A DNA stretch of 64,000 nucleotides, from positions 58,722 to 122,721 of the forward strand of contig JASGCO010000011.1 of the NCBI GenBank assembly GCA_030054095.1. The letters are read 5' to 3'. The notes under the pieces are model-generated. The model was not told the origin of the DNA, searched no databases, and saw only the letters and a program-made list of their open reading frames with translations. The first letter of the stretch is position 1, and every line of letters begins with the position of its first letter. Position numbers and translations under genes: made by a program. This DNA comes from Sediminibacterium sp. GTDB taxonomy: Bacteria; Bacteroidota; Bacteroidia; B-17B0; Aurantibacillaceae. Below are positions 35,839 through 44,329 of this stretch, in pieces.

Positions 35839-36237
35839 CAGTTTATTTTTTATACACTGTTCAATAATGGTCTGTATTGTTCTTAACCGGGTGCCGTATA
35901 ACTTGTAGATGGAGGCTTAACAGCGGAACGCATACAGTGTATGGTGTTATACAGGCTCACAATTTATGGGGCTTATTTTCTGATAAAAATATGCAAAAAT
36001 TACAGATCGTCAAAAAGGTGCCGGGCAAGCCTTTGTTGTTCGCAATCGTTTAAGTGATAGTGAGAATAGGTAGGGGTAAATATACACTTGTAAGGTGTTT
36101 AAAATAAATGAGAGAATTCAAATGGAGAACGCTACAAGCACCACTTTAAACTAACCCATTATAAAATGGATGAGAGCAGGGGACTTTTCTTAAAAGAACC
36201 GAATTTGTCTGCAGAACAGGTATTGTCTTAACCGGTT
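35839..36237. other. Non-coding gap upstream of the S41 peptidase
   Basis: No gene, repeat or terminator was recognised in these 399 bases. Promoters for the S41 run should lie near its 5' end. Nothing else can be said. Confidence 0.4.
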
Positions 36238-37431
36238 TTAATCCATTGAAGTATAAAACAAATTATTAGGTCTTAAATACATGCAATTATTTTTAAAATC
36301 AATAATGGTTGTAAACCGTTTTAAAATCAGGTTGCCAATGTTTCCTAATTTATCCGGTGTTTCAGGGTCTTTTTTCGGAATATGCAGCGTGAGGTTGTAT
36401 AATTCAAAGTCTCCGATTTTTAACCGGGGGAGTAATACTATGTCTTGTTTTATTTCGTTGCCGGTGGTGCCCATGGAAGTGGCTTCGCCAATTTTAGGGA
36501 GTTTACTTTGAAGCTGGTTTTTAAGGGCATATTCATGGGAGATGCTTAAAGTGCCATCTGACCCGGAGTCAAAATCAAACCATTCCTCGTAGCTTTTGCC
36601 GTTAATAATCATGGTACACTTTATATAAGGAATACCATCTATAATTTTAAAGTCAATTTTTGAAAACTCTTTGTCGGGCCTGGGGAGCGAATCATAAATA
36701 GTCATTTTCTTAGATTCGTAGTTAATCTTGATGATTTTATTCTGAAAGGCCACCCATCCTAAAACCACATCAAAAGGGGACTCTCCGAAATCTATGGCTA
36801 AAAGGGGGACATTCTGCCAGGTAAGGCCATTAATGGTTATTGTATTATTGGAACTTGTTTTTACGTTTTCCATGCCGTCGGTGCCGCCGTTTAATACCGT
36901 GCCGTCTAAGGTTGCGTTTACTTTTTTTCCTAATACAGCGGTCGATACGGCAATGGCGGATGCGCCGGTGTCAAACAGAAAGGATAAACTGTCGGAGTTA
37001 TTTATTTTTCCTTTCAGGTATATGCGGCTATCTTCTCCGATTGTAAATGGTATGGTTTGGGGATTTTTGTCCGCGTTGCCGCTGTAGGAGTAGTTGGGGT
37101 AAGTGACTACCTGATTCCGGTGGGTGTTAATCTGGGTATAAATGGTGTCTTTCGTGTTTTGAATAATCAGAAAATCGTAGGTTTTGTTGGGCTTAACAAG
37201 AAAGGTAATGGAATCGCTATCGGAAATGTAGGTTATTTTTTGTGTGTTTAAAAAGGGTTTGGGTACATACATATCGGGTTTGGCAATTGCTACAGGGTGT
37301 TGTTCGTGAATTTCACTTATGCCTTCTCGTATTTTGATGGTGTTTCCGCCCGATTTCAGAACGGGTAATTTTTTTTGAGCCATTGCAGCGGCACACAAGC
37401 ATAAGAATAAAAGGACCAGGAGATTTTTCAT
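36238..37431 (-). CDS. Retropepsin-like aspartyl protease family protein
   Basis: A 397-aa secreted protein. The signal peptide ends AAAMAQ (residue 18). Two aspartyl-protease half motifs are visible: FLFDTGASAIAVS (DTGA) and WFDFDSGSDGTLS (DSGS), so both active-site aspartates are present on one chain. This is the layout of the clan AA aspartyl-protease family common in Bacteroidota. It probably cleaves periplasmic proteins or peptides, which is inferred. It is preceded by an AraC-type regulator gene 68 bases upstream on the same strand. Confidence 0.85.
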   Translation of the reverse strand: MKNLLVLLFLCLCAAAMAQKKLPVLKSGGNTIKIREGISEIHEQHPVAIAKPDMYVPKPFLNTQKITYISDSDSITFLVKPNKTYDFLIIQNTKDTIYTQINTHRNQVVTYPNYSYSGNADKNPQTIPFTIGEDSRIYLKGKINNSDSLSFLFDTGASAIAVSTAVLGKKVNATLDGTVLNGGTDGMENVKTSSNNTITINGLTWQNVPLLAIDFGESPFDVVLGWVAFQNKIIKINYESKKMTIYDSLPRPDKEFSKIDFKIIDGIPYIKCTMIINGKSYEEWFDFDSGSDGTLSISHEYALKNQLQSKLPKIGEATSMGTTGNEIKQDIVLLPRLKIGDFELYNLTLHIPKKDPETPDKLGNIGNLILKRFTTIIDFKNNCMYLRPNNLFYTSMD

Positions 37432-37499
37432 CGTTAATGTTTATTTATAGTGCAAATTAACAGACGACAGACGTTTAAAAATAGAATGAAATTAGCCTT

Positions 37500-38288
37500 T
37501 TACAGTTTTCTGAAGGTTTTAGGGTTAAAACCTGTTAAATGTTTGAAGGTTCTGAAAAAGTGACTTTGATCGGAAAAGCCGCATAAATGGGAAATTTCAG
37601 ATAGGGAGAGGCTGGTGGTTTTCAGCAGGTCTAAACTACGTACAATCCGTATTTTACGGACGTATTCGCTTAATGTACAGCCAAAATAGTTAGGGAAGTG
37701 CTTGGAGATGGTTATCGGATGAACGCCAAGCGTGCGGGATAAGGCATCGAGGCTGTGGTTTACATTCCAGTTATCGTGTAAGATGTCTTTTAATGTGATG
37801 CACCATTGGATGTGTTTGTAATCTTTAACGTTTGTTTCGGTGAGGTAATTAAAGAGTAAGGTATACAGGGCATTGGGGGTTAAATCGTCTTTTAGACTTA
37901 GTTCGGCGTTGAGTTTAAGAATGAGTAAGGGCGTGCCGCTATTTTTTTGAACAGCGGTGTGTAATTGCGTTTCGCTGATTTCATATTTGGTTAAAAAACT
38001 TGAATCAATTTCCAGGTTTAAGTTGATGGTTTGTGGCGTTAAGGGAATTGTTTGATGCAGTTCTCCCGAATGATAAAACAATACGTCTTTGTTGGTTTGA
38101 ATGGTTGTGGAATTGGCCTTGCGTTCGGTATGGGCGCCATGTAAAATAAAGCTCAGGTGCGGATTGGTATGGTAATGGTAGGATTTGTCATAATCCTGTT
38201 CGTAACCGGTTTTACTGGTGATGATGCCTTCACATTCTATGATGTTTAAAATGTTTCCGGAATATTCGCCTTTATTTAAAGAGTGCAT
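37500..38288 (-). CDS. AraC-family transcriptional regulator
   Basis: A 262-aa regulator. The C-terminal 100 residues hold two helix-turn-helix motifs of the AraC type (LDALSRTLGVHPITISKHF and LSLSEISHLCGFSDQSHFFRTFKHLTG, ending in the family-typical NPKTFRKL). The N-terminal half is a cupin-like ligand or sensor domain (YHYHTNPHLSFILHG, VLFYHSGELHQTIP). It is upstream of the aspartyl-protease gene on the same strand and may regulate it, but no operator was identified. Confidence 0.9.
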   Translation of the reverse strand: MHSLNKGEYSGNILNIIECEGIITSKTGYEQDYDKSYHYHTNPHLSFILHGAHTERKANSTTIQTNKDVLFYHSGELHQTIPLTPQTINLNLEIDSSFLTKYEISETQLHTAVQKNSGTPLLILKLNAELSLKDDLTPNALYTLLFNYLTETNVKDYKHIQWCITLKDILHDNWNVNHSLDALSRTLGVHPITISKHFPNYFGCTLSEYVRKIRIVRSLDLLKTTSLSLSEISHLCGFSDQSHFFRTFKHLTGFNPKTFRKL

Positions 38289-38402
38289 TGTACGGTTAAC
38301 TGGAAAATGGACTAGCGCTCAGTGCTTATTGTCATTCTGGTTTTGCATTGCCCATCAGGGTTACAAATATACGAAATAATTTTGGGTTGATTAATTCGGG
38401 TG

Positions 38403-38436
38403 TTTGTGTTGTAGGGGGGATAACACGATAGATTTG
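38403..38436 (+). promoter_or_regulatory. Orphan plus-strand promoter
   Basis: TTTG (38403-38406) and a perfect TAGATTTG (38429-38436) are separated by 22 bases. No plus-strand gene follows; the next 2 kb are coding only on the minus strand. It may drive a small RNA ending near the hairpin at 38487-38532, or it may be a leftover promoter of a gene displaced by insertion of the modules. Confidence 0.35.
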
Positions 38437-38486
38437 CACTGAACTTGAAAAAAAATAATAACTCCAATTATCTGAAATAGTCAATG

Positions 38487-38532
38487 TTAATCTGATTGAA
38501 TTTAACGCTTTTTATTCAATCTATCAGATTAA
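38487..38532. repeat. Large inverted repeat (bulged hairpin)
   Basis: TTAATCTGAT (38487-38496) pairs with ATCAGATTAA (38523-38532), and TGAAT (38497-38501) with ATTCA (38514-38518). A 4-base bulge (38519-38522) separates the two parts. It lies downstream of the first R-M module and may be its boundary or a terminator, though no clear U tract follows. Confidence 0.5.
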
Positions 38533-38661
38533 GTGTTGATTATTTCATCTTAATTATAAGTCCATTCCTGAAAATGTTAAGAACTATCTTTCTGTATTAA
38601 TTAACAGTTATGCCTTAGTTGTGCAACAGCCACTGCTGTTATGCGTAGTACTTGTTACGGT

Positions 38662-40434
38662 CTATGCAAACATTGCCATTTGTCCATTGTTTACAGGTGT
38701 CATTTCGTTAATGAAACTGCCCCACAAATCAAGTGTCAAATTGAATTTGTATTTTTCGTTAAGCGTTTCAAGTTCTGTTTGCAGGTCGGCCTTGTCAATT
38801 TGTTTTGCCAATTCTAAAAGGTCAATTCTCATTAAAACGTCTTTTGTAAAAGTCCTTTTAGCGTCTGGAAAAGTAACTGATTGTAAGAACTTAACTGTCG
38901 TGTCGGAGTTCAGCAGAATTAATGCGTAAACGGCAAAATCTATTTTATCAAAACCTATCAAATAACAAGTGTCGTCAAGCATTACAGGTTTGTTGTCCTG
39001 GGGCAGAATAAGCGTAAAATGAAATGTCTTATAAAGTCCTGATATCGCAACCTTGAAAGGTTTGAAGGAATAGTCGCCAATACCAAATATTGAAAATAAT
39101 GGTTTGTTGTTGTAGATACTTGATTTTCTTGCATCAAAACTTGCTTGATGCTGTGTCAGATATTGATACGTTTTAGGATATTCAGCTTTGATATATTTTG
39201 TTTCTTGCCCAACTTTCTTTTGCGTAACAATCGTAAACTTTCGTGTTTGATTAATTACCATGTTTTTAAGGTCAGAACTTTTGAGAATACCGTAAACTAA
39301 ACCGTCTTCCAATTTCACTTCTTCATTCAGTCCATTTACATAATGTCCGTTCACTTTGTCTAACTCCATTACGGTAGAACAATCGTGTTTTAAACCTTGT
39401 CGCCAAACAAAAGGACATTCTCCGTCAATTTCTTTCGTGTGAATGTAAGTGTCAATGTTTGAAACAAATTTGTCGTTCAACCAACCGAATTTGAGTTGCG
39501 ATTTTTGATTGTTGTAAAAATCAAATTCTGTACAATCAAATGTCGGTAGTGAATTTAGTTTACAATAAAACAAAGCTGCTTCTACGGAAACATTAAACTC
39601 CTTTTTGCTGTCAATGCAATGTTTTTCAATTTCTGAAATCTTGTAACGATTTTTGTTTTGGTCAAAGACAATATTTTTGATAACAGAATTTTTTACCAAT
39701 AACAATAAATTCCCTTTCATATTTTGAAAGGTTTCAATCATAGTCAGCGTTATAAATTCAGCAATATCGAAATTGCCTTTTCCTGTCATCGCATCTAAAC
39801 CGCTATGATTTTTAAAATTCGTTTTTTTCGGAAGGTTAGTTGAATTTAAACTACCCAATTTTGAATTAGTTACCCAAGGTGGATTACCGATAACTAAAAT
39901 GTCGTTCGTTGAATGTTTCTTAGCTATTTCTTTAAAATCGAAATCAAAAACATTGCAATGAACTATTAAAATTTCTGGTTTGTTTGAATTTGGATTAGAA
40001 AGGAAAAAATTTACAATGTTGAATTTGGTTTCCCAAACGTAAGGTTTGTAAATTTCAACACCGAAAATATTTTTGGTGTTTTTAAAGTTGCGTAATGAAG
40101 CAATAATAAAATTTCCTTTTCCACAGGTTGGCTCAATTACAACTTCTGGCGAAATGGTTTTTGAAGATAAGTGTAACGTAACTTTATTCGCTAAATCTGA
40201 ATTAGTTTGAAAGTCGCCATATTCTGTTCTGTCGGGTTCTTCAACAATATTATTAGTAATTGAAAGAACTTCTTTAAGCGTTTCTAATTCTTCATCATTA
40301 TCAAAAAAATGTATGATGCCGAAGGCATCATACATTTTTTGATTTGCCTTTTCAAATGATGTAATCTTTTTCAGATTGTCATTTAAGAAATCTGAAACTT
40401 GATGAGTAATATTTGCTTCAAATACTTTCATCAT
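38662..40434 (-). CDS. N6-adenine DNA methyltransferase of a type II R-M system
   Basis: A 590-aa methyltransferase. SAM-binding motif I is EPTCGKGNF (residues 101-109) and the catalytic motif IV is NPPW (184-187), as in N6-adenine enzymes of the gamma class. The C-terminal half should hold the target-recognition part. Its ATG overlaps the stop of the upstream PD-(D/E)XK gene by 4 bases, so the pair is translationally coupled as type II methylase and nuclease genes often are. The recognition site cannot be inferred. It should protect host DNA from the partner nuclease. Confidence 0.88.
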   Translation of the reverse strand: MMKVFEANITHQVSDFLNDNLKKITSFEKANQKMYDAFGIIHFFDNDEELETLKEVLSITNNIVEEPDRTEYGDFQTNSDLANKVTLHLSSKTISPEVVIEPTCGKGNFIIASLRNFKNTKNIFGVEIYKPYVWETKFNIVNFFLSNPNSNKPEILIVHCNVFDFDFKEIAKKHSTNDILVIGNPPWVTNSKLGSLNSTNLPKKTNFKNHSGLDAMTGKGNFDIAEFITLTMIETFQNMKGNLLLLVKNSVIKNIVFDQNKNRYKISEIEKHCIDSKKEFNVSVEAALFYCKLNSLPTFDCTEFDFYNNQKSQLKFGWLNDKFVSNIDTYIHTKEIDGECPFVWRQGLKHDCSTVMELDKVNGHYVNGLNEEVKLEDGLVYGILKSSDLKNMVINQTRKFTIVTQKKVGQETKYIKAEYPKTYQYLTQHQASFDARKSSIYNNKPLFSIFGIGDYSFKPFKVAISGLYKTFHFTLILPQDNKPVMLDDTCYLIGFDKIDFAVYALILLNSDTTVKFLQSVTFPDAKRTFTKDVLMRIDLLELAKQIDKADLQTELETLNEKYKFNLTLDLWGSFINEMTPVNNGQMAMFA

Positions 40435-41108
40435 TGAGGCCTGTTGTAGCTAACAATTTTGGTAATTCCTTTTACTTCATCTGTAAGCGTTACAATTCGT
40501 TGATACTGCAATCTCCATTGCAAAGCATTTGAAATAGTCAAGTAACCCTGTTCAGGTGGAGTTTTTAAGATTTGTTCCGCTAATTTCGATAATGTTATTT
40601 CGTCTGCTGGGATATTTTTGTCTTGCAAGTAAGCAATGATGTCGGCTTCATTAGCTTTATCCTTAACCATTTCTCTTAAACGGTAAGTTGTTGTATAGTC
40701 AGCCGTTCTTTCTTTTGCAACAAACGAACAACTTACAAAATTCAAAGTTGCTGTTTTAGTTTTCGGGTCGTCAGCTTTGTCGTAAACAAAAACAAGTAAG
40801 TTATAACCAAGTCCGAAAACCTTTTGTTTAGCGTCTTTGAAAGGACAAGAAGATTGAGGCTGTTTTATAGAAGTTACTTTGATGTCAGTTAAAATGTCGT
40901 CAGAAGGTAGGTCAACACCACTTGCCGAAGAACCAATTGTAACTTCGTATTTATCGTTTAAGTGCTTTTGAAATTCCTGTTCAATAACTGTCCCAACGGC
41001 TTTGCCATCCGTTACTCCAAACAGTTCTTTATGCTGAAACTTGGATTGTTCAGTACAAAATATTTGAGCTTCTTTTATTAAGGTTTTTATCGTTAATTTT
41101 TGCATCAT
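40431..41108 (-). CDS. Predicted type II restriction endonuclease, PD-(D/E)XK-like
   Basis: A 225-aa protein with the arrangement expected for a PD-(D/E)XK nuclease: a Glu in GTVIEQEFQKHL (near residue 43), then GVDLPSDDILTDIKVTS with the D-x-K element D75-I76-K77. No other domain is present, and size fits a type II enzyme. It is immediately upstream of and overlaps the adenine methyltransferase gene by 4 bases, which is the main reason for the call. An ATG one codon later is possible. The promoter region upstream (41109-41170) is AT-rich, with a TATATTTA box. Specificity is unknown. Confidence 0.72.
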   Translation of the reverse strand: MMQKLTIKTLIKEAQIFCTEQSKFQHKELFGVTDGKAVGTVIEQEFQKHLNDKYEVTIGSSASGVDLPSDDILTDIKVTSIKQPQSSCPFKDAKQKVFGLGYNLLVFVYDKADDPKTKTATLNFVSCSFVAKERTADYTTTYRLREMVKDKANEADIIAYLQDKNIPADEITLSKLAEQILKTPPEQGYLTISNALQWRLQYQRIVTLTDEVKGITKIVSYNRPQ

Positions 41109-41258
41109 TATCGCCTTAAATATATGTAGCTAAGTTAATGTTTTTAAGGTTTAAATCTGTCCTGTTAGGTCACCAAGTTTTACACAAAAGTTTGATGTCA
41201 AGCTATAAATATTCGTCTGTTGCACGGTCTTCATAGCATTTGGCATAACGTTTGGCAG

Positions 41259-41362
41259 ATTTGCGATGGGCGGGATTTTCAGCACAAATGTTTATGCGGA
41301 GCACAAAACTTTCGGCTTGCACAAAACTGTCTGCGGAGAACGAAACCCCGCCTATTGCAAAT
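41259..41362. repeat. Long hairpin, 21-nt arms, 62-nt loop
   Basis: Arms 41259-41279 and 41342-41362 (core GCGATGGGCGGG against CCCCGCCTATTGC) pair with 17 Watson-Crick, 3 G-T wobble and 1 mismatched position. The loop contains direct copies of TGCGGAG and GCACAAAACT. The wobble pairs, rather than mismatches, suggest selection on structure. Confidence 0.6.
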
Positions 41363-41448
41363 GTGCTGTTACCGGTAGTTCTTCTTCTCAATCCGAAGGT
41401 CTGTAGTGTCAAGTTTACAATGATGTCTGCTCTGTCAGGTGGGTTGGC

Positions 41449-41515
41449 TTGCAAGCTCATTTTATTTTTTAGTGCGATTGCATTGTGCGATGCAAAAAAT
41501 AAAATGTGCTTGCAA
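41449..41515. repeat. Hairpin, 22-nt arms, 23-nt loop, at the end of the cytosine methyltransferase gene
   Basis: Arms 41449-41470 and 41494-41515 pair at 21 of 22 positions; the loop is 23 nt. The 3' arm contains AAAATAAAATGTG, which also occurs in the hairpin at 44330-44396. It ends 10 bases before the methyltransferase stop at 41525. Confidence 0.75.
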
Positions 41516-41524
41516 ACGCGTTGG

Positions 41525-42730
41525 CTATCCATAGAACTGATTGTAAATTTGAAATGCAAGTTTAAATGCAAGTAATGGCGGAACTGCATTCCCTACTTGT
41601 GTAAATTGTCGTGCTGACGGACCAACAAAAACATAGTCGTCTGGGAAAGTTTGAAGTCGTGCACTTTCTCTAACTGATAAAGTTCTCGGTGAATATGGAT
41701 GCAAATGAGAACGTCCACCACCTTTTGTTCCTCCTGCGATTACTGTCTTGCTCGGTAAGAATGGGTTTAATCTATCAACTCGTCCTAACTGGTCACGCTG
41801 TCCAAAGTCGAGTTCCATATAACGCAAGATAGACTGTGCTGTATGTTCTCTTGTAATGTGGTTCAGATTATCGTCAATTGGCTTTGCGAAGACATCAAAG
41901 CAAGGAGTTTGAAATAAACTGGTTTCAGGAAACAAAAATTTCTGTTTTCCCCTTGTTCCTACAACAATTAGTCGCAATCGTTTTTGTGGAACTCCGTAGT
42001 CAGCAGAATTTACAACTTGAGGCTTAGAAATGTTGTAGCCAATCTTTGTCAATTGTTCAAGGGACATTGTCAAACCTTTCCCATTGTCAATTTCATTAAG
42101 ACCTGGAACATTCTCTATAATGAAAACTTTTGGTTTGAATTGAGTGATAAACCAAACATAGTCGTCAAGGAGATTTCCCTTGTCTTTGTCTTCAAATCCT
42201 TTACGTTTAAAATTCTCGTCTTCCTTAGTAAATCGTTGGTTAGATGCAATACTGAAAGGTTGACAAGGCGGTCCTCCGTGAAAAACTCCCTCAAATGGAG
42301 TTTTGATACCAAGTGTTTTCTTTAGAACTTTTGCAATTGTTTCTCTGTCTTTCACATCGCCTGAAAAGTCCGGAGGTCCAATTACAAGATGGTCAGGATA
42401 ATTTAAGCGAAGTGTTTCGCAAAATAATTCGTTGACTTCTATTGAAGCTAAATTGTTGAACCCCGCATAGTCAAAACCAATGTCAAGTCCGCCTGCTCCT
42501 GAAAAGAAGCTTACTGCTGGAATTCCTTTGGGAGTTTGTCTTAAATCCTCAATGCTCACATAATCATTATTTGCAAGCTTTCCTTCCTCATAATTTCTGT
42601 AACGCAAATGCTCATATGTCAAGCCAAGTTTTTTTAACTCAAGGTTTAAGTCCAAACCTTTATTCACGCACTTATTCAAAAGTGTGATTTGTTCTTTAAG
42701 AGATATTTTTTCTTCAACTCGTATCATCAT
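41525..42730 (-). CDS. C5-cytosine DNA methyltransferase of a type II R-M system
   Basis: A 401-aa Dcm-type enzyme. Motif I is SFFSGAGGLDIGF (residues 74-86), the catalytic PC motif IV is GGPPCQPFS (C156), motif VI is FIIENVPGL, motif VIII is QKRLRLIVVG, and motif X is QVGNAVPPLLA. An extra N-terminal stretch of about 70 residues precedes motif I, often seen when an HNH partner is present. It overlaps the HNH gene by 4 bases. It should methylate cytosine in the recognition site of the partner nuclease; the site is not inferable. A large hairpin lies just past its end. Confidence 0.93.
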   Translation of the reverse strand: MMIRVEEKISLKEQITLLNKCVNKGLDLNLELKKLGLTYEHLRYRNYEEGKLANNDYVSIEDLRQTPKGIPAVSFFSGAGGLDIGFDYAGFNNLASIEVNELFCETLRLNYPDHLVIGPPDFSGDVKDRETIAKVLKKTLGIKTPFEGVFHGGPPCQPFSIASNQRFTKEDENFKRKGFEDKDKGNLLDDYVWFITQFKPKVFIIENVPGLNEIDNGKGLTMSLEQLTKIGYNISKPQVVNSADYGVPQKRLRLIVVGTRGKQKFLFPETSLFQTPCFDVFAKPIDDNLNHITREHTAQSILRYMELDFGQRDQLGRVDRLNPFLPSKTVIAGGTKGGGRSHLHPYSPRTLSVRESARLQTFPDDYVFVGPSARQFTQVGNAVPPLLAFKLAFQIYNQFYG

Positions 42731-43911
42731 AGCACTATGCTTGTTTTTGCTTGGTAATAAATTTCTTTAGCTTCATTACGACTCCTGAAATCGTCAACTT
42801 TGTATTTGTTAAGCCAATTTTTGTAGTAAGTATGAACGCTTTTATGACAGTTCGGACAAAGTCCGACAACGTCATTTAATGATGTTCCTTCCCCTGTAAT
42901 TGAAAGACTAGAGGAAAGCGGCAAGATGTGATGAACTTCTAAAAGATTATCTGTCCACGGATAACGCTGTGTCGTATCACAAACGCACATATCACAAACA
43001 GTATCAGGGTATTTGTCAAAAAACAATCTTCGTAATAGAGGACTTCTTTCAATCTTGATGTGTGTTACTCTTGTTCGTTTTCCTTCTATGAAAATATCAT
43101 CAGTTGGAATTTCTCTTGATTGAAGTTTGAACGGATAAACAATCTGTCCTGTCAATGAAGTCATTGACAAATATTCTTCTTCTCGGATTTGTTTCGGTTC
43201 TTTGTACATCGGATTGGTTAAGTGTTGGAAGCCGTTGTAATCTTCAAAATCTTTTGCAGAAATGTCAAGATACAAGGCTCCCTTATACCATTTGAGAATG
43301 CTCAACTGGCTTATGAATATCATCATCTCCCTTACTTGTCTCGTTTCGTCTCCGTCAGGTTTATATTTTGTTGCTTTAAGTTTTGTATAATGCTCAATCG
43401 GTTCAAGACCTGTGCAGTTGTTTCCAATTATCACAGAAAAAACATCTTCTAATGAAATATTTGTTTGCTTGCCAAGTTGAAAGTTTGAAATCAAATATTT
43501 CAGAACTGCACAAAACGGATAAACAAGATTGTCGGATTTTTTATAGTCAGTGAAAGCAGCAAAAGGAAATCTGAAACGCGGAATAAAAAGTGAAAGGAAT
43601 TCATCAACATCAATTTTCTTTGCTCCACTTGCAGCGATTTTTTTGCAAAAGTCAGTTACATAAAGCTGGCTGTTGATAGTTGTCGCAAGGAATGAACACT
43701 CAAAAACTCTTTTGTAGTTACGCCAAACTCTGTATGACTTGGGTGCAAAAGGAAGTCCTGTATAACTCTCTAATTCGGCTCTTAAAGGGTCAAAGTCTTT
43801 TTGATTGATAACAACTCCCTCAAGTTTTTGTAGGCAATGGGCAATTGCTTTCAAGTTTTCAAACTGAAAGTAATTTAATCTGCCTTGGTCCCAATGCCAC
43901 TTTGTAACCAT
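42727..43911 (-). CDS. HNH endonuclease, restriction partner
   Basis: A 394-aa protein. The C-terminal HNH domain (about residues 320-370) has VCDMCVCD, then LLEVHHILPLS with the catalytic His, and GLCPNCHKSVH completing a Cys4 zinc site and the last His. The N-terminal 280 residues are unrecognised and may recognise DNA. It lies 1 base after the XRE controller gene and overlaps the cytosine methyltransferase gene by 4 bases, giving the order controller-nuclease-methylase. It is assigned as the restriction enzyme on this context; a role in repair is the alternative. Confidence 0.85.
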   Translation of the reverse strand: MVTKWHWDQGRLNYFQFENLKAIAHCLQKLEGVVINQKDFDPLRAELESYTGLPFAPKSYRVWRNYKRVFECSFLATTINSQLYVTDFCKKIAASGAKKIDVDEFLSLFIPRFRFPFAAFTDYKKSDNLVYPFCAVLKYLISNFQLGKQTNISLEDVFSVIIGNNCTGLEPIEHYTKLKATKYKPDGDETRQVREMMIFISQLSILKWYKGALYLDISAKDFEDYNGFQHLTNPMYKEPKQIREEEYLSMTSLTGQIVYPFKLQSREIPTDDIFIEGKRTRVTHIKIERSPLLRRLFFDKYPDTVCDMCVCDTTQRYPWTDNLLEVHHILPLSSSLSITGEGTSLNDVVGLCPNCHKSVHTYYKNWLNKYKVDDFRSRNEAKEIYYQAKTSIVL

Positions 43912-43912
43912 A

Positions 43913-44215
43913 CTATTTTCTATTTGCTTGGATGAACTTAACTTTTTTCTCTGCCACTTTCAACGCTTGTGAAGCACAATCGTCTCCCGCAATTTCATAA
44001 GCAATTTTTTCGCTTAGAAATTGTATCATCAATTTTTCTTTGTCAATATCTAGAACCTCTGCAAGTTTACAGATGTTTTCTCTGGTCGGTTTACGGTCAC
44101 CTTTTTCAATTTTACTTAGGATTGCTTGGTCAATGTCCAACTGTGCTGCCACTTGTCGCAGAAGCAGTCCTTTTGCTTCCCGTTTTGTCCGAATGATATG
44201 ACCTAATGTTTCCAT
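43913..44215 (-). CDS. XRE-family controller (C protein) of the R-M module
   Basis: About 100 aa, a small Cro/C1-type helix-turn-helix regulator (LGHIIRTKREAKGLLLRQVAAQLDIDQAILSKIEKGDRKPTRENICKLAEVLDID). The C-terminal 40 residues form a charged helix. The start is the ATG at 44215; a TTG at 44236 would add seven residues but lies inside the 17-bp palindrome that looks like its operator. C proteins of this kind delay and limit nuclease expression when an R-M system enters a new host. It leads the three-gene module. Confidence 0.85.
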   Translation of the reverse strand: METLGHIIRTKREAKGLLLRQVAAQLDIDQAILSKIEKGDRKPTRENICKLAEVLDIDKEKLMIQFLSEKIAYEIAGDDCASQALKVAEKKVKFIQANRK

Positions 44216-44229
44216 TTGAATAAATTTGC

Positions 44230-44246
44230 TTGACAATAATTGTCAA
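44230..44246 (-). promoter_or_regulatory. Palindromic operator over the start of the controller transcript
   Basis: TTGACAAT-A-ATTGTCAA is a perfect 17-bp palindrome 15 bases upstream of the chosen controller ATG. It overlaps the end of the -7 box at 44244-44251 and covers the expected transcription start, the position of a repressor site. Confidence 0.65.
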
Positions 44247-44251
44247 ATGTA
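44244..44251 (-). promoter_or_regulatory. -7 box of the R-M controller promoter
   Basis: On the minus strand this reads TACATTTG, a perfect -7 match. No TTG lies 19-23 bases upstream. A weak -33 region is usual when an activator, such as the controller itself, is needed. Confidence 0.5.
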
Positions 44252-44268
44252 AATAGTCAAGTGGGAAT

Positions 44269-44282
44269 AACACTTAAGTGTT
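44269..44282 (-). promoter_or_regulatory. Second palindrome upstream of the controller promoter
   Basis: AACACTTAAGTGTT is a perfect 14-bp palindrome centred near position -38 of the predicted promoter, where an activator would bind. Its sequence differs from the 17-bp palindrome, so it may serve a different protein. Confidence 0.5.
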
Positions 44283-44329
44283 CCCAAAAGTTATTCACAG
44301 GTCGTTCGTGAATAGTGTCGGTGCGTTGG

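Larger units (their letters stand above)
38289..38661. other. Boundary spacer before the restriction-modification modules
   Basis: A non-coding stretch between the AraC gene and the first methyltransferase gene. It holds an orphan plus-strand promoter-like pair (38403-38436), a large hairpin (38487-38532), and a hairpin AACAGC-CACT-GCTGTT (38625-38640) just past the methyltransferase stop, with GTTATGC twice beside it. Confidence 0.5.
41109..41524. other. Highly structured spacer between the two R-M modules
   Basis: A 416-base non-coding stretch. It holds a 21-position hairpin with a 62-base loop (41259-41362), a 22-position hairpin (41449-41515), and the motif GCATAAC (41243-41249). Open frames here, such as 41252-41575, look like chance. 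See the separate repeat entries. Confidence 0.55.

Noticed and set aside
38621..38929. 102-codon plus-strand frame after the orphan promoter
   Set aside because: It lies almost entirely antisense to the well-supported methyltransferase gene and has no family features.
41203..41589. Open frames on both strands in the spacer between the R-M modules
   Set aside because: They track the inverted repeats, show no protein family and overlap the end of the methyltransferase gene.
44291..44299. Perfect DnaA box TTATTCACA
   Set aside because: An isolated 8-specified-base match is expected about twice by chance in 64 kb on both strands. No cluster is present.
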